A stretch of DNA of 64,000 bases, taken from positions 186,001-250,000 of the forward strand of contig NC_007651.1 in the NCBI RefSeq assembly GCF_000012365.1, in the 5' to 3' direction. Position 1 is the stretch's first letter; the number at the start of each line of letters is the position of its first letter. The stretch is from Burkholderia thailandensis E264 (GTDB taxonomy: Bacteria; Pseudomonadota; Gammaproteobacteria; Burkholderiales; Burkholderiaceae). The notes under the pieces were generated by a model. It saw only the letters and a list, made by a program, of their open reading frames with translations. It ran no database searches and had not been told where the DNA came from. Shown in pieces: positions 46,670-54,189 of the stretch. The position numbers and the translations under genes were made by a program.

Positions 46670-47657
46670 ACGCGTCTTCCGCCTTGCCGCCGATCACGAT
46701 CTGGCCGCTCTCGGCGAGGTTGCGCACGACCTGCAGGATCTTGCGCTGCTGCGTCTCGACTTCGGACACGCGCACCGGGCCGCGCGCGTCGAGATCCTCG
46801 GCGAGCAGTTCGGCCGCGCGCTGCGACATGTTCGACAGGAACTTCTGCCGCAGCGCGGGCGGCGCGCCCTTCAGCGCGACGATCAGCGCTTCCGATTCGA
46901 CTTCCTTCAGCAGCAGCTGGATCGCGCGGTCCTCGAGATCGAGCAGGTTCTCGAACACGAACATCTGGTCGATGATCTTCTGCGCGAGGTCGGGATCGTA
47001 TTGCTTGACGTTCTCGAGCACGGCCTCTTCGTGCACGCTCGTCATGAAGTTCAGGATCTCGGCTGCGGTGCGGATGCCGCCCATCGGCGCGCGCTTCAGG
47101 TTGTCGCTGCCGGAGAGCAGGCCCGTCAGCACGTCGTCGAGCTCGCGAAGCGCGGTCGGCTGGATGCCGTCGAGCGTCGCGATCCGCAGCAGCACGTCGT
47201 TGCGCAGCCGCTCGGTGAAGCACGACGCGATCTCGGACGCCTGGTCGCGATCGAGGTGCACGAGAATCGTCGCGATGATCTGCGGATGCTCGTTCTTGAT
47301 GAGTTCGGCCACGGCCGCGGAATCCATCCACTTGAGCCCTTCGATCCCGCTCGTGTCGCTGCCTTGCAGGATTCGGTCGATCAGCACGCCCGCCTTGTCT
47401 TCGCCGAGCGCCTTCGTCAGCACCGAGCGGATGTACTCGCTCGAATCGAGCGACAGCGCGGTGTGCTTTTCCGCTTCGTGCACGAATTCGCTGAGCACGT
47501 CCTCGACCTGCTCGCGCGTGACGTTCTTCAGCGAGGCCATCGCCGCGCCGATCTTCTGCACTTCGCGCGGCGCGAGGAATTTGAATACCTGCGCGGCCTC
47601 TTCCTCGCCGATCGACATCAGCAGGAGCGCGCTCTTGGTCAAGCCTTCAGCGTTCAT
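46662..47657 (-). CDS. fliG: flagellar motor switch protein FliG
   Basis: A 331-residue rotor protein. The three ARM-like domains are complete: N-terminal KSALLLMSIGEEEAAQVFKFL, the middle EHPQIIATILVHLDRDQASEIASCF (EHPQ motif), and the C-terminal charged torque ridge LLLKEVESEALIVALKGAPPALRQKFLSNMSQRAAELL. FliG binds FliF and FliM and transmits stator torque. It overlaps fliF by 11 bp and fliH by 8 bp. Confidence 0.97.
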   Translation of the reverse strand: MNAEGLTKSALLLMSIGEEEAAQVFKFLAPREVQKIGAAMASLKNVTREQVEDVLSEFVHEAEKHTALSLDSSEYIRSVLTKALGEDKAGVLIDRILQGSDTSGIEGLKWMDSAAVAELIKNEHPQIIATILVHLDRDQASEIASCFTERLRNDVLLRIATLDGIQPTALRELDDVLTGLLSGSDNLKRAPMGGIRTAAEILNFMTSVHEEAVLENVKQYDPDLAQKIIDQMFVFENLLDLEDRAIQLLLKEVESEALIVALKGAPPALRQKFLSNMSQRAAELLAEDLDARGPVRVSEVETQQRKILQVVRNLAESGQIVIGGKAEDAYV

Positions 47658-49431
47658 CGGACACCCAGTTCTTCACGACGGTTGCGACGATCTTCGGGTC
47701 CTGGCGCGCGATCGTGCGCGCGTAGTCCAGGTTGCGTTCGTAGCGGTTCTTCTCGCTTTCGAAGGCGAGCAGGGCCGGATGCTCTTCGTCCTCCTCGGCG
47801 AGCTGCTTCTTGTCGGGGCTCGGCAGGCCGTCGAGCGCGAGCGCGTCGTCCGGGCCGTCGAGCGCCGGCACGGCGGCCGCGGGCTCGGCGGGCGGCGGGA
47901 ACGCGCGGCGCAGCGCCGGGCGCACGAACATGAAGTACAGCGCGGCGGCGGCCGCGGCGACGCCCAGCCACTTCGCGATGTCCTTGCCGAGCTCGATCAT
48001 GTCGGGCTGGCGCCACCACGGCAGGTTCGCGAACGGATCGGCCGCGGCCGAGAACGCGCTGTTGACGACGTTGACCGAATCGCCGCGCTTCTCGTCGTAG
48101 CCCATCGCGTCCTTCACGAGCTGCTGGACTTGCGCGAGCTTGTCCGCGGTGAGCGGCTGCATCGTCACGCGGCCCTTCGCGTCGGTGGACGGCTGATAGT
48201 TGACGACGACCGCGACCGACAGCCGCTTGATCGTGCCCATCGATTGCTCGACGTGGCGCACGGTCTTGTCGAGCTCGTAGTTCGTCGTCGAATCCTTGCG
48301 GTCGCTGACGGGCGTCGCGGCCGGCGCGGCCGGCTGGCCGTTGCTCGCGACGATCGGCGCGGACGCCGGCTGCGGCGGCGTGTTCGACAGCGCGCCCGGC
48401 ACGCCCGACGTGCCGCTTTGCGCGAGCTCGGTCGAGGTGCTCGTCTGCTGGCTGCGAATCGCGCTTTGCTGCGGCGTGCCGTTCGGCGCGTAGCTTTCCG
48501 AGGTCTGCTCGATCTTCGAGAAGTCGACGTCGGCGCTCACCTGCGAGCGCGCGTTGCCGGCGCCGAAGATGGGCGCGAGGATCGCGTCGATGCGCTTTTG
48601 CGTGTTGCGCTCGATCTGCTGCACGTACTTGAGCTGGCTCGCGTCGAGGCCCGTGGCCGACGCGGTCTGCGTGAGCAGGTTGCCGTCCTGGTCGACGATC
48701 GTCACGTTCTTCGCGGGCATGTCCGGCACGCTCGACGACACCAGCCGCGTGATGGCGAGCACTTGCCCTTCGTCGAGCACGCGGCCCGGGTACAGATCGA
48801 CGAGCACCGACGCCGAGGGCGCTTCGCGATCTCGCACGAATACCGACGGTTTCGGGATCGCGAGATGCACGCGCGCGGCGCGCACCGCGTTGACCGATTC
48901 GACCGTGCGCTGCAGCTCGCCTTCGAGCGCGCGCTGGTAGTTGACCTGCTCGGCGAACTGGCTGATGCCGAATTTCTGGTTGTCCATCAGCTCGAAGCCG
49001 ACCGAGCCGCCCTTGGGCAGCCCCATCGCGGCGAGCTTCAGGCGCGTCTCGTGAACCTGGTTCGCGGGCACGAGGATCGCGCCGCCCGCGTCGGCGAACT
49101 TATAGGGAACGTTTGCCTGCTGGAGCGCGGCGATGATCGCGCCGCCGTCGCGGTCGGACAGGTTGCTGTACAGCACGCGATAGTCGGGCGCGCGGCTCCA
49201 GAGCACGAGCGCCACGATCGCGGCGATCGCGAGCGCCGCGCCGATCAGGAACGGCAGCCGCGGATTGGTCTTCATCCGGGCGAGGCCCGGGATGCGTTCG
49301 GCGAAGCCGCCCAGGCCGAAATCCGCGCCGCCCGCCGCCGCGCCGGGCAGCGCGCCCGCCGCTTGCGGCGGCGCGCCCGCAAGGCTCGAACGGGCGTCGG
49401 GGTTGATCAGCGAGTTGGCCTGCGAGTCCAT
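47647..49431 (-). CDS. fliF: flagellar MS-ring protein FliF
   Basis: A 594-residue protein with two transmembrane helices (LPFLIGAALAIAAIVALVLW near residue 60 and WLGVAAAAAALYFMFVRPAL near residue 480) flanking a large periplasmic ring-building region (GGAILVPANQVHETRLKLAAMGLPKGG, YQRALEGELQRTVESV, ARVHLAIPKPSVFVRD). The C-terminal tail binds FliG. The ATG at 49431 gives the usual cytoplasmic N-terminus. It heads fliFGHIJK and is divergent from fliE. Confidence 0.96.
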   Translation of the reverse strand: MDSQANSLINPDARSSLAGAPPQAAGALPGAAAGGADFGLGGFAERIPGLARMKTNPRLPFLIGAALAIAAIVALVLWSRAPDYRVLYSNLSDRDGGAIIAALQQANVPYKFADAGGAILVPANQVHETRLKLAAMGLPKGGSVGFELMDNQKFGISQFAEQVNYQRALEGELQRTVESVNAVRAARVHLAIPKPSVFVRDREAPSASVLVDLYPGRVLDEGQVLAITRLVSSSVPDMPAKNVTIVDQDGNLLTQTASATGLDASQLKYVQQIERNTQKRIDAILAPIFGAGNARSQVSADVDFSKIEQTSESYAPNGTPQQSAIRSQQTSTSTELAQSGTSGVPGALSNTPPQPASAPIVASNGQPAAPAATPVSDRKDSTTNYELDKTVRHVEQSMGTIKRLSVAVVVNYQPSTDAKGRVTMQPLTADKLAQVQQLVKDAMGYDEKRGDSVNVVNSAFSAAADPFANLPWWRQPDMIELGKDIAKWLGVAAAAAALYFMFVRPALRRAFPPPAEPAAAVPALDGPDDALALDGLPSPDKKQLAEEDEEHPALLAFESEKNRYERNLDYARTIARQDPKIVATVVKNWVSDER

Positions 49432-49680
49432 GCGTCGAGTATCTCCACTGCGGGCTGAATGCCGGCTCGGCAGAGCAGGCGGACATTGACACGGTGCGAT
49501 TATCCGCAGCGCGGTCAAGTGCGATCGGACGAATAGAGCGGGGTTTCGGCCGTACTTCTTCGGCTTTCGCCGTGGCGCGGCTGCTATGCTTTTTCGCAAT
49601 CCGGCCCTCGCAACGCTCGCGGGAAGCCGGGGTCCCCCCCCGCCGGGCCCGCGCGGCCCGGCTTCTTTTGCGGAGATCAC
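49432..49680 (+). promoter_or_regulatory. fliF/fliE divergent region with terminator-like hairpin before fliE
   Basis: Between the two flagellar operons a TATGCT (49574-49579) could serve as a plus-strand -10. A 9-bp perfect stem GAAGCCGGG (49623-49631) with CCCGGCTTC (49657-49665) is followed by TTTT (49666-49669), only 11 bp before the fliE start. The loop contains a run of eight C residues (49634-49641). It has the shape of an intrinsic terminator placed inside the fliE leader, so attenuation is possible. No convincing sigma-54 or sigma-28 site was seen here. Confidence 0.5.
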
Positions 49681-50025
49681 ATGGTTGCCCCCGTCAACGG
49701 CATCGCTTCGGCGCTGCAACAGATGCAGGCGATGGCTGCGCAGGCCGCGGGCGGCGCGGCCAGCCCCGCGGCGTCGCTCGCCGGCTCCGGCGCGGCGACG
49801 GCCGGTTCGTTCGCAAGCGCGATGAAAGCCTCGCTCGAGAAGATCAGCGGCGATCAGCAAAAGGCGCTCGGCGAGGCTCATGCGTTCGAGATCGGCGCGC
49901 AGAACGTGTCGCTCAACGATGTGATGGTCGACATGCAGAAAGCCAACATCGGCTTCCAGTTCGGACTCCAGGTGCGCAACAAGTTAGTGAGCGCCTACAA
50001 CGAGATCATGCAGATGTCCGTCTGA
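49681..50025 (+). CDS. fliE: flagellar hook-basal body protein FliE
   Basis: A 114-residue export-gate/rod junction protein linking the MS ring to the proximal rod. The conserved C-terminal half is clear ([38 protein letters not shown]). The N-terminal third is Ala/Gly-rich. GGAG lies 6 bp before the ATG. It is divergent from fliF, as in many beta- and gamma-proteobacteria, and is followed by a separate promoter for fliST. Confidence 0.95.
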   Translation: MVAPVNGIASALQQMQAMAAQAAGGAASPAASLAGSGAATAGSFASAMKASLEKISGDQQKALGEAHAFEIGAQNVSLNDVMVDMQKANIGFQFGLQVRNKLVSAYNEIMQMSV

Positions 50026-50054
50026 CGGCGCCGGCCGGCGCTGCGTCATTTCGC

Positions 50055-50082
50055 TAAAGCTTTTGGGCTTCCTTACCGATAA
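50055..50082 (+). promoter_or_regulatory. putative sigma-28 (FliA) promoter of fliST
   Basis: TAAA (50055-50058) followed after 16 bp by ACCGATAA (50075-50082) resembles the FliA pattern TAAA-N15-GCCGATAA. It lies 76 bp upstream of fliS, a class III-type chaperone gene often under FliA control. The spacer is one base longer than ideal. Confidence 0.65.
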
Positions 50083-50157
50083 CGTCGGTACAAGCCCGCG
50101 CCGTGCTGCGCACGGAGCGGTGGTATCGAATCGAATGCACCAACGAGGAGGAGCGCC

Positions 50158-50592
50158 ATGTTTACCCCAGGCCACGCGGGAGCCAGTGCCTACGCACGCG
50201 TCGGCGTCGAAACCGGGGTGATGGGCGCGTCTGCCCACCGGCTGATCGCGATGCTGTACCAGGGTGCGCGCCAGGCGATCGCGCACGCGCGGCTGCATTT
50301 GCAGCAGGGCAACGTCGCCGCGCGCGGCGAGGCGATCGGCAAGGCGATCCGCATCGTCGAGAGCGGTCTTCAGCAGTCGCTGAATCTCGAAGTCGGCGGC
50401 GACATCGCATCGCGCCTCGACGCGCTCTATACGTATATCTGCCGGCGTTTGCTGCAGGCGAACGCCGACGCGAGCGAGCCGATGCTGATCGAAGTCGACG
50501 GCTTGCTCGCGACGCTCGAGGATGCGTGGACGGGCATCGGCCCGGAAGTGGCCAGGATGACCGCGCAAGCAGCAACGGAACAGTCGCGATGA
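50158..50592 (+). CDS. fliS: flagellin export chaperone FliS
   Basis: A 144-residue four-helix chaperone that keeps flagellin FliC unfolded before export. AYARVGVETGVMGASAHRLIAMLYQGARQAIAHA and ISRLDALYTYICRRL-like segments (SRLDALYTYICRRLLQAN) match FliS. GAGGAGG lies 6 bp before the ATG. Its stop overlaps the fliT start as ATGA. Confidence 0.93.
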   Translation: MFTPGHAGASAYARVGVETGVMGASAHRLIAMLYQGARQAIAHARLHLQQGNVAARGEAIGKAIRIVESGLQQSLNLEVGGDIASRLDALYTYICRRLLQANADASEPMLIEVDGLLATLEDAWTGIGPEVARMTAQAATEQSR

Positions 50593-50915
50593 ACCGGAAG
50601 GACGAATACCTTGCACGTTACGAAGCGATCGCCGACGTGTCCGGGCGGATGCTCGTCGCGGCCCGCGATGCGGCGTGGCACGCGATGAGCGGGCTGCAGG
50701 AGGAGTATCTGCGGCTCGTCGACGGGCTGAAGGAGGCCGAGCAGGGCGTTCTGCTCGACGAAACCGAGCGCACCCGCAAGTTCGAGCTGATCCGCCGCAT
50801 CCTCGCCGACGACGCCGCGATTCGCGATCTCGCGAGCCCCGAGGTCGCGCGCTTGTCCGCGTTCTTCCACGCGGGCCGCTCGACGCTCAAGGATCTGTAC
50901 CGGGCGCGCGGCTAA
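50589..50915 (+). CDS. fliT: flagellar chaperone FliT
   Basis: A 108-residue helical protein; FliT is the export chaperone for the filament cap FliD. Recognisable elements are ISGRMLVAA-like YEAIADVSGRMLVAARDAAWHAM, LLDETERTRKFELIRRILADDAAIRDL and a C-terminal RSTLKDLYRARG. The family is poorly conserved, so the call leans on coupling to fliS (ATGA overlap) and on length. Confidence 0.87.
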   Translation: MNRKDEYLARYEAIADVSGRMLVAARDAAWHAMSGLQEEYLRLVDGLKEAEQGVLLDETERTRKFELIRRILADDAAIRDLASPEVARLSAFFHAGRSTLKDLYRARG

Positions 50916-51024
50916 ACGGCAGGGCGCGCCGCCGCCTTCGGGCGCGCCGGCTCGCGCGGACGGACGGCGCGCGTTCGTTCGCGCGAATGGCCCGGATTTC
51001 ATTCGGCGCGCGTCAGGATTCACG

Positions 51025-52545
51025 ATGACCGGTATCGACACTGCTGCCGCCGCCATCCTGGCGAGCCGCATCGACAGCCTTCTCGACGCGATCCAGCCCT
51101 CGGCGGGCGGCGCGGCGGCGACGCAGGTCGGCACGTCCGGCGCGCCGCCCGCCGCCGCGACGCCGCAGCAGCCGGCGGGCGGGCCGCCGCCCGCGTCCGC
51201 GCAAACCGCGCTGTCCGAGGTCGGGCTCACGCTCGACGCGATTTCCCGCTACGGCGGCGGCGCGACACCCGCCGTCGTCGGCGCCGCGCCGCTGCTGCCG
51301 GCCGCTTTCGTTGCTTCCGCCGCGCAGGCGGCGTTGTCCGATCCGTTGCCCGCCACGCCCGATGCCCGCGCCGGCAATCCTGCGTCTTCCGCGGCGGCGT
51401 CGGGGCCGCAGAGCGCGCAGGCCGCCGCGCAAGCGGCCTTGGCCGCGTCGCCCGCCGCCGCGCTGAGCCTCGCGCTCGCGCAGGCTGTCGCGCAGAGCGG
51501 CCTTTTCTACGAATCCCATCTCGCTCAATGGCTTGCCGGCCAGCGCACGACGGCCGAGCTCGCGCGCGAGCCGCAGGCGCGGCTCGCAAGCGGCGCCCAG
51601 CCGGGCGCGCAGGCCGGCCAGACGGGCGACGGGTTCGACGATGCGCTCGCCGCGCGTCTGCCGCTGCCGCAGGGCGGCCGTGATGCGCCCGCGCAGAGGC
51701 CCGCGCCCGCGCCGGGGCGGCCGGCGGGCGGCGCGGACGAAGGTGCGATGGCGTCCGGTCGCGCGCCGGCGAACGCGGCGGCGCTTGCGCGCTCCGTCGA
51801 TGCGTATGCGGCGCTCGCCGACGCCGACGGGAAGCCTGTCGGCGCGCTCGCCGCGCATGCCGCGCTCGCGCGGCCCGGCATGCCGCAGGCGGGCGCCGAC
51901 GCGCCTGCGTCGGTCGCGGCGTCGCTGCATGCGGCGACGCTGCCGATCGTGCGGCAGCAGCTCGATCTGCTCGCGACCGATCAGTTTCGCTGGATCGGCG
52001 AGGCGTGGCCGGGCGCGCGGCTCGACTGGACGATCGAGCCGGATGAGCAGCAAGGCCGCGAGCGGCCCGCCCCCGACGCGGATTTCCCGGAGGCGCGCGG
52101 CTGGCGCACGCGCCTGACGCTCGCGTTGCCGTCGCTCGGCACGGTGGATGCGGAACTCGTGCTGAACGGCGAGCAGCTCGCCGCGCGGCTGCGCGTGAGC
52201 GGGACGGGCGCGGCGCGGCTCGCGCCGCACGGCGAGGCGCTGCGCGCGCGCCTGCAGGCGCTCGGGCTGCAGGTGAGCGGCCTGTCGATCCGCGCGATCG
52301 ACGGCGTGCCCGACGGCTTCGGCGCGGTGGCCGCGCGGGCGGCCGCTTCCGCGTATGCCCGCGAAGCGGCGGGCGGCGAAGGCGGGGCGGCGGCGGTATC
52401 CAGGGCGGCGGCGGTATCCAGGGCGGCGGGCGCGGACGGCGACGCCGGAGCGGCGTCGGCGGGCGTTTCGGCGGGCGCCGAGCGTCGCGTGCCGCCAGCG
52501 CCGCCGCCGGTCGAGACCGACGACGACTGGGAGCTAGCGCGATGA
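51025..52545 (+). CDS. FliK-like flagellar hook-length control protein, second copy
   Basis: A 506-residue protein with a long Ala/Pro/Gly-rich central region and a C-terminal domain of the hook-length control type (RTRLTLALPSLGTVDAELVLNGEQLAARLRVSG, near residues 370-405, then a helix and LGLQVSGLSIRAIDG). It differs from the canonical FliK encoded on the other strand of the cluster. It sits directly upstream of, and overlaps by 4 bp, a FlhB C-terminal-domain protein, so the pair may act together on export specificity. Its own function is unproven. The last 35 residues contain an AAAVSRAAAVSRAA duplication. Confidence 0.8.
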   Translation: MTGIDTAAAAILASRIDSLLDAIQPSAGGAAATQVGTSGAPPAAATPQQPAGGPPPASAQTALSEVGLTLDAISRYGGGATPAVVGAAPLLPAAFVASAAQAALSDPLPATPDARAGNPASSAAASGPQSAQAAAQAALAASPAAALSLALAQAVAQSGLFYESHLAQWLAGQRTTAELAREPQARLASGAQPGAQAGQTGDGFDDALAARLPLPQGGRDAPAQRPAPAPGRPAGGADEGAMASGRAPANAAALARSVDAYAALADADGKPVGALAAHAALARPGMPQAGADAPASVAASLHAATLPIVRQQLDLLATDQFRWIGEAWPGARLDWTIEPDEQQGRERPAPDADFPEARGWRTRLTLALPSLGTVDAELVLNGEQLAARLRVSGTGAARLAPHGEALRARLQALGLQVSGLSIRAIDGVPDGFGAVAARAAASAYAREAAGGEGGAAAVSRAAAVSRAAGADGDAGAASAGVSAGAERRVPPAPPPVETDDDWELAR

Positions 52546-52868
52546 GCGGGCGGCAGCGCAAGCGCGCCGCGGTGCTCGCGTACGACGCGAAGGGCGGCGA
52601 CAGCGCGCCGCGCGTCGTGGCGAAGGGTTATGGGCTCGTCGCCGAGCGGATCATCGAGCGCGCGCGCGATGCGGGACTGTACGTGCACACCGCGCCCGAG
52701 ATGGTGTCGCTGCTGATGCAGGTCGACCTCGATGCGCGGATTCCGCCGCAGCTGTATCAGGCGGTCGCGGAACTGCTCGCGTGGCTGTATGCGCTCGAAA
52801 GCGGCGCGGGCGGCGACGGCGGCGGTGCGCAGCCGGCTTTTCCGCCGCTGCCGACGCGGCCACGGTGA
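52542..52868 (+). CDS. FlhB C-terminal-domain-like protein (FhlB type)
   Basis: A 108-residue soluble protein resembling the cytoplasmic C-terminal domain of FlhB/YscU after its cleavage site: AAVLAYDAKGGDSAPRVVAKGYGLVAERIIERARDAGL and VSLLMQVDLDARIPPQLYQAVAELLAWLY. The NPTH autocleavage motif and membrane domain are absent. Such stand-alone proteins can partly substitute for the FlhB C-terminal domain in other bacteria. It is coupled to the second FliK-like gene (ATGA overlap). Confidence 0.85.
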   Translation: MSGRQRKRAAVLAYDAKGGDSAPRVVAKGYGLVAERIIERARDAGLYVHTAPEMVSLLMQVDLDARIPPQLYQAVAELLAWLYALESGAGGDGGGAQPAFPPLPTRPR

Positions 52869-53311
52869 GTGTCGAGTGCCCCGCGCCGGACGTGGGCTGC
52901 ATCGCGTGAGGCGGGCATTTCGGACTCGGCGCGCGTGACGCCAACGGGTCGCTTCGCGGGGCTGGTGCGCGATGAAGCGAGGAATCGACGGCGCGAGGCG
53001 GCGGATTGGCGAACCGGCGGATTGGCAAGCCGGCTGATCGGCGAGTTCACGAGTCGGTGGGCGGGCAGGGCGGTGAGTGAGCGTAGGGGCGAAGCGGTGA
53101 GCTGGTGAGTCGGCGGGGAGGAAGCGGGGAGTTCGCGAGCCGGCTGTTCGACGGATCGGCGATCACCGGATCACCGGATCACCGGATCACCGGATCACCG
53201 GATCACCGGATCGACAAGTCGAACGACTGACGAATCGCTCGACGGCTCTTCTTCGGAGCCTTGCGGCGCGGCGATCCAGCATCCGCGGACATTGAGTCCG
53301 CTGCCATTTTG
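52869..53311. other. repeat-rich non-coding region after the flagellar cluster
   Basis: No gene is evident. The plus strand is markedly G-rich over C from about 52900 to 53150, with degenerate GCGG/GGCGA(A/G)-type motifs and GAGTCGG/GAGCTGG words repeated loosely. This runs into the 8-bp tandem repeat at 53161-53208. It looks like expanding simple-sequence DNA rather than a decayed gene. Confidence 0.5.
53161..53208. repeat. 8-bp tandem repeat GATCACCG, six copies
   Basis: Six perfect adjacent copies of GATCACCG fill 53161-53208, preceded by a degenerate GATCGGC and followed by GATCGACA. It is a VNTR-type locus in non-coding DNA, about 100 bp upstream of the Fur-box-like site of the PepSY gene. 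Copy number is expected to vary between strains. Confidence 0.95.
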
Positions 53312-53330
53312 TGTAATGATATCCATTCTC
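53312..53330 (+). promoter_or_regulatory. putative Fur box upstream of the PepSY protein
   Basis: TGTAATGATATCCATTCTC matches the 19-bp Fur consensus GATAATGATAATCATTATC at 14 positions and lies in an AT-rich island 73 bp before the chosen start. It overlaps the only promoter-like sequence in the region, so iron repression is likely. Confidence 0.65.
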
Positions 53331-53343
53331 ATTTAATTGAAGC

Positions 53344-53381
53344 GGGCGGCGCGCGACTCGGTTGCGTGCCGCCCGATGTTT
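53344..53381 (+). other. 14-bp leader hairpin followed by T-run
   Basis: GGGCGGCGCGCGAC (53344-53357) pairs with GTTGCGTGCCGCCC (53361-53374) around a TCG loop, allowing two G-U pairs, and GATGTTTT follows. It lies between the Fur-box-like site and the PepSY start, so it would fold in the mRNA leader and could act as an attenuator. Confidence 0.55.
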
Positions 53382-53402
53382 TGTGCGAATGGAAGCCGAA
53401 GC

Positions 53403-54122
53403 GTGAACGCGCCCGAATCGATCGAAAAACACTCCGGCGTCGTGCTGCCGTATCCGGGCCCGCCGCGAAAGCTCGACGAATCCGAGCTGGCCGAACGTCG
53501 CCGCCGCTCGCGGCGCGCGACGTTCATCAAATGGCTGCGCAAGGTGCACGGCTGGATCGGCCTGTGGGGCGCGGTGCTCGGCCTCCTGTTCGGCGTGACG
53601 GGTGTGCTGCTCAATCACCGCGCGCCGCCGCTCAAGATCTCGTCCGGCGAGCCGCAGGTGAGCCAGATCCAGCTCGCGCTGCCGTCGCCCGCGCCCGCGA
53701 CGCCTCATGCAATGGCCGCGTGGCTCCGGCGCGAGCTCGCGTTCGACGGCCGGCTCGGCCGCGTCCGAAAGGATTCGGCGCAGCCCGTCGCGTGGGGCGA
53801 TCGGCGCGTCGAGCAGCCCGAGCACTGGCAGTTCGGCCTTTTCGGTCCGAGCCGCAACGTGCAGGTCGAGTACTGGAAGGGGAACGGCTACGTATCGGTG
53901 AAGCGCACCGACAACGCGTTCCTCACGACGCTCAACAACCTGCATCGCGGCGTCGGCATGAACCTGTTCTGGGTGCTGTTGATGGACACCATCGCTGGAT
54001 CGATGGTGCTGCTGTCGCTGACGGGCGTGCTGCTGTGGACCGAGCTCAACAAGCGGCGCACGGTCGGCGTCATCCTCGTCGCCGGCTCGGTGGCCGCGGC
54101 GCTCGCGGCGGGGTTGACCTGA
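53403..54122 (+). CDS. PepSY-associated membrane protein, probably iron-regulated
   Basis: A 239-residue protein with an N-terminal transmembrane helix after KWLRKVHGWIGLWGAVLGLLFGVTGVLLNH, a periplasmic portion (HWQFGLFGPSRNVQVEYWKGNGYVSVKRTDNAF), and two C-terminal helices (NLFWVLLMDTIAGSMVLLSLTGVLLW, GVILVAGSVAAALAAGL). It belongs to the PepSY-TM/PiuB-like group often found with siderophore uptake. The GTG at 53403 has GGAAG about 8 bp upstream; an ATG at 53376 lies directly on the leader hairpin. No TonB receptor is adjacent, so the partner is unknown. Confidence 0.8.
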   Translation: MNAPESIEKHSGVVLPYPGPPRKLDESELAERRRRSRRATFIKWLRKVHGWIGLWGAVLGLLFGVTGVLLNHRAPPLKISSGEPQVSQIQLALPSPAPATPHAMAAWLRRELAFDGRLGRVRKDSAQPVAWGDRRVEQPEHWQFGLFGPSRNVQVEYWKGNGYVSVKRTDNAFLTTLNNLHRGVGMNLFWVLLMDTIAGSMVLLSLTGVLLWTELNKRRTVGVILVAGSVAAALAAGLT

Positions 54123-54189
54123 GCCGGGCACCTTCGGCCGCCGCCGTCCGGCGGCGGGCGCGGCGCGCCGGACGACGCTCGCCGCCGCG

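Noticed and set aside
49564..49590. Possible sigma-54 promoter (TGGCGCGGCTGCTATGC) upstream of fliE
   Set aside because: The -24 half resembles TGGCACG, but the -12 half lacks TTGC at the required spacing.
53161..53208. Possible CRISPR array
   Set aside because: The 8-bp units are directly adjacent without spacers and no cas genes are present; it is a simple tandem repeat.
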